From positions 1 through 7,130 of the forward strand of contig FR880267.1 of NCBI GenBank assembly GCA_000435195.1: a DNA stretch of 7,130 bases, read 5' to 3'. This DNA is from Clostridium sp. CAG:169 (GTDB lineage Bacteria; Bacillota; Clostridia; Oscillospirales; Ruminococcaceae). The position numbers and the translations under genes are program-made. This document shows positions 6,005 through 7,130 of this stretch, one piece after another. The notes under the pieces are model-generated. The model was not told where the DNA came from. It did not search any database and worked only from the letters and a program-made list of their open reading frames with translations. Each line of letters begins with the position of its first letter. Positions within the stretch are counted from its first letter, which is position 1.

Positions 6005-6041
6005 AACAGCAGAGAGGCAGAACAGCTCTCTGCTGTTTTTT
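6005..6041 (+). terminator. Intrinsic terminator of the YitT-family gene
   Basis: AACAGCAGAGAG (6005-6016) and CTCTCTGCTGTT (6026-6037) form a perfect 12-bp stem with a 9-nt loop, running into a T-tract at 6036-6041. It lies 8 bp after the stop codon. Confidence 0.93.
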
Positions 6042-6042
6042 G

Positions 6043-6078
6043 TGCTATAATATAAAGTGTTCGCTTTATATTATAGCA
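6043..6078. repeat. 36-bp perfect palindrome in the YitT-pepV intergenic region
   Basis: Two perfect 15-bp arms, TGCTATAATATAAAG (6043-6057) and its complement (6064-6078), flank a 6-nt centre TGTTCG. It begins two bases after the T-tract of the preceding terminator but is AT-rich with no T-tract of its own, so it is not a second ordinary terminator. Each arm carries TATAAT, on the plus strand at 6046-6051 and on the minus strand at 6075-6070, so the two face each other. Neither has a recognisable -35 at 17 bp. A repressor site, an extragenic palindromic repeat or the remnant of a small mobile element are possible. The remainder, 6079-6160, shows no gene. Confidence 0.75.
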
Positions 6079-6166
6079 TGAAAAGAACATATCATACATG
6101 CTAAACAAAATCAACCGGAATTTGTGCAGGTTTTTTTCAAGATATGATGGTAAAAACCATAATTTG

Positions 6167-6175
6167 TGGTATAAT
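6167..6175 (+). promoter_or_regulatory. Extended -10 promoter of the pepV-like gene
   Basis: TGGTATAAT is a perfect extended -10 (TGn followed by TATAAT at 6170-6175). No clear -35 exists at 17 bp, as is common for this class. Just upstream, ATGGT/ACCAT (6147-6151/6156-6160) form a small inverted repeat where -35 contacts would lie, a possible operator. Transcription would begin near 6182, about 50 nt before the ATG. Confidence 0.6.
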
Positions 6176-6232
6176 GGAGCAGAGGTCTTGACTGACTTTC
6201 GGAAAGAATAGATACGTTGGAGGTTTTTACAG

Positions 6233-7130
6233 ATGATTTCTAAAGAAATGGAAACCAGAATCGACCAGTTTATTGCAGATAATAGACAGAATCTTTTGCA
6301 GGATGTTGCCACCCTGGTCAACATCAAGAGCGTCAGTGTAGCAAATGACAATCCACAGGCTCCATACGGCGAAGGCTGCCGCAAGGTGCTCGACAAAGCT
6401 TTGCAGATTTGCGAGGGCATGGGCTTTGCTACCAAAAACTATGATTACTATGCAGGCTCCGCTGTATACGGCAACGCAGAAAAAGAGATTGCTCTGCTGG
6501 CACATCTGGACGTTGTACCGGAGGGCGACGGTTGGAGCCATGACCCATATGATATGATTGAAAAGGACGGTTACATCTACGGACGCGGCGTTTCGGACGA
6601 TAAGGGTCCGGCAGTGATTGGTCTGTATGCGCTCAAATGTATGAAGGAGCTGGGCATTCAGCCAAACTACACCTACCGCATGGTATTCGGATGCAGCGAA
6701 GAAACTGGCATGACCGACCTGCCACACTATCTGGCAGCAGAGAAGGAGCCAACCTTTGCCTTTACACCGGACGCAAGCTTCCCGGTTTGCATCGGTGAAA
6801 AGGGTCAGCTCAGCGTGGTGATTGAACTGGCAGTCGATGGCAAGGTCATCACCGACGTTGTCGGCGGCACTGTCAGCAACGCAGTCTGCGCCAGCGCAAC
6901 GGCAACCCTCAAGGGTATTACCGAGGCAGACCTGGGCAACTATGACCACAAGGTATACCATGTAGAAGCAGTAGAAGGCGGCATCAAGGTAACAGCTACC
7001 GGCAAGACTGCTCATGCAGCAAAACCGGAAGGCTCCATCAACGCAACCAAACTGCTGTTTGAGCTGATTTCCACCCTGCCACAGCTTTCTGAGATGGAAA
7101 AGAAGGCAATGGCAGGCGCAGCTGAGGTCC
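6233..7130 (+). CDS. pepV: PepV-type M20 family dipeptidase, 3' end outside the window
   Basis: The first 299 residues of a zinc-dependent M20 peptidase of the PepV/Sapep group, cytoplasmic enzymes that split dipeptides at the end of peptide use. Visible residues: AHLDVVPEGDGW (90-101; metal His91 and Asp93), GRGVSDDKGP (117-126; bridging Asp122), GCSEETG (153-159; catalytic Glu156 and metal Glu157), FTPDASFP (177-184; metal Asp180) and the lid-domain GKTAHAAKPEGSIN (257-270; His261). Family members are usually about 460-470 residues, so roughly a third, including the last metal His, lies beyond 7130. ATG 6233 follows GGAGG (6219-6223) by 9 nt. The reading frame is intact to the edge. It has its own extended -10 promoter and is separated from the YitT gene by a terminator. 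Confidence 0.93.
   Translation, partial: MISKEMETRIDQFIADNRQNLLQDVATLVNIKSVSVANDNPQAPYGEGCRKVLDKALQICEGMGFATKNYDYYAGSAVYGNAEKEIALLAHLDVVPEGDGWSHDPYDMIEKDGYIYGRGVSDDKGPAVIGLYALKCMKELGIQPNYTYRMVFGCSEETGMTDLPHYLAAEKEPTFAFTPDASFPVCIGEKGQLSVVIELAVDGKVITDVVGGTVSNAVCASATATLKGITEADLGNYDHKVYHVEAVEGGIKVTATGKTAHAAKPEGSINATKLLFELISTLPQLSEMEKKAMAGAAEV

Noticed and set aside
5449..6435. Long minus-strand frame of 328 codons across the YitT gene end, the terminator and the pepV start
   Set aside because: It crosses a strong terminator, the large palindrome and the starts and ends of two well-supported plus-strand genes. It has no ribosome binding site and its composition is that of an antisense shadow.
6227..7015. 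Minus-strand frame of 262 codons opposite pepV
   Set aside because: It is antisense to an M20 peptidase with all expected metal-ligand motifs and has no supporting start signal.

Overview
The window looks like a piece of a Gram-positive, low-to-middle G+C Clostridia-type chromosome, possibly from an Oscillospirales or Butyricicoccus-like gut anaerobe. The placement is an inference. It rests on strong AGGAGG-type ribosome binding sites, GTG as well as ATG starts, intrinsic terminators with U-tracts, and gene families common in that group: YitT/DUF2179, AI-2E exporter-like, split TrkA/RCK pairs and PepV dipeptidase. All three stop codons are used as stops, so there is no sign of a changed genetic code.

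Layout. Positions 1-105 are the 3' part of a 5S rRNA, the end of an rRNA operon, closed by a clean terminator. A plus-strand gene for a small secreted Cys/His-rich protein follows (204-724). It reads well only if a one-base frameshift near 320-324 is corrected. A two-way terminator (727-778) separates it from a minus-strand block which, in its own transcription order, holds a membrane-anchored Cys/Glu-rich repeat protein (3327-2926) with its own terminator, a metallo-beta-lactamase-fold hydrolase with an in-frame TAA (2843-2115), and an AI-2E-family permease (2034-793). A divergent regulatory region (3328-3582) leads into the plus-strand half: two consecutive single-module TrkA/RCK proteins (3583-4224 and 4256-4915), a YitT/DUF2179 membrane protein with its own promoter and a structured leader (5107-5997), a terminator, a striking 36-bp palindrome (6043-6078), and the 5' 299 codons of a PepV-type M20 dipeptidase that runs off the window.

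How the genes fit together. The two RCK proteins together have about the length of one two-module TrkA, and probably form a cytoplasmic regulatory ring for a Trk/Ktr potassium channel encoded elsewhere. The first copy lacks the acidic nucleotide-binding residues that the second keeps. The other genes look like ordinary housekeeping or envelope functions. I see no phage, insertion sequence, CRISPR, toxin-antitoxin or defence locus. The points most worth a second look are the two disrupted reading frames in the first 3 kb, the Cys-rich repeat protein, the palindromes at 2089-2107 and 6043-6078, and the leader of the YitT gene.
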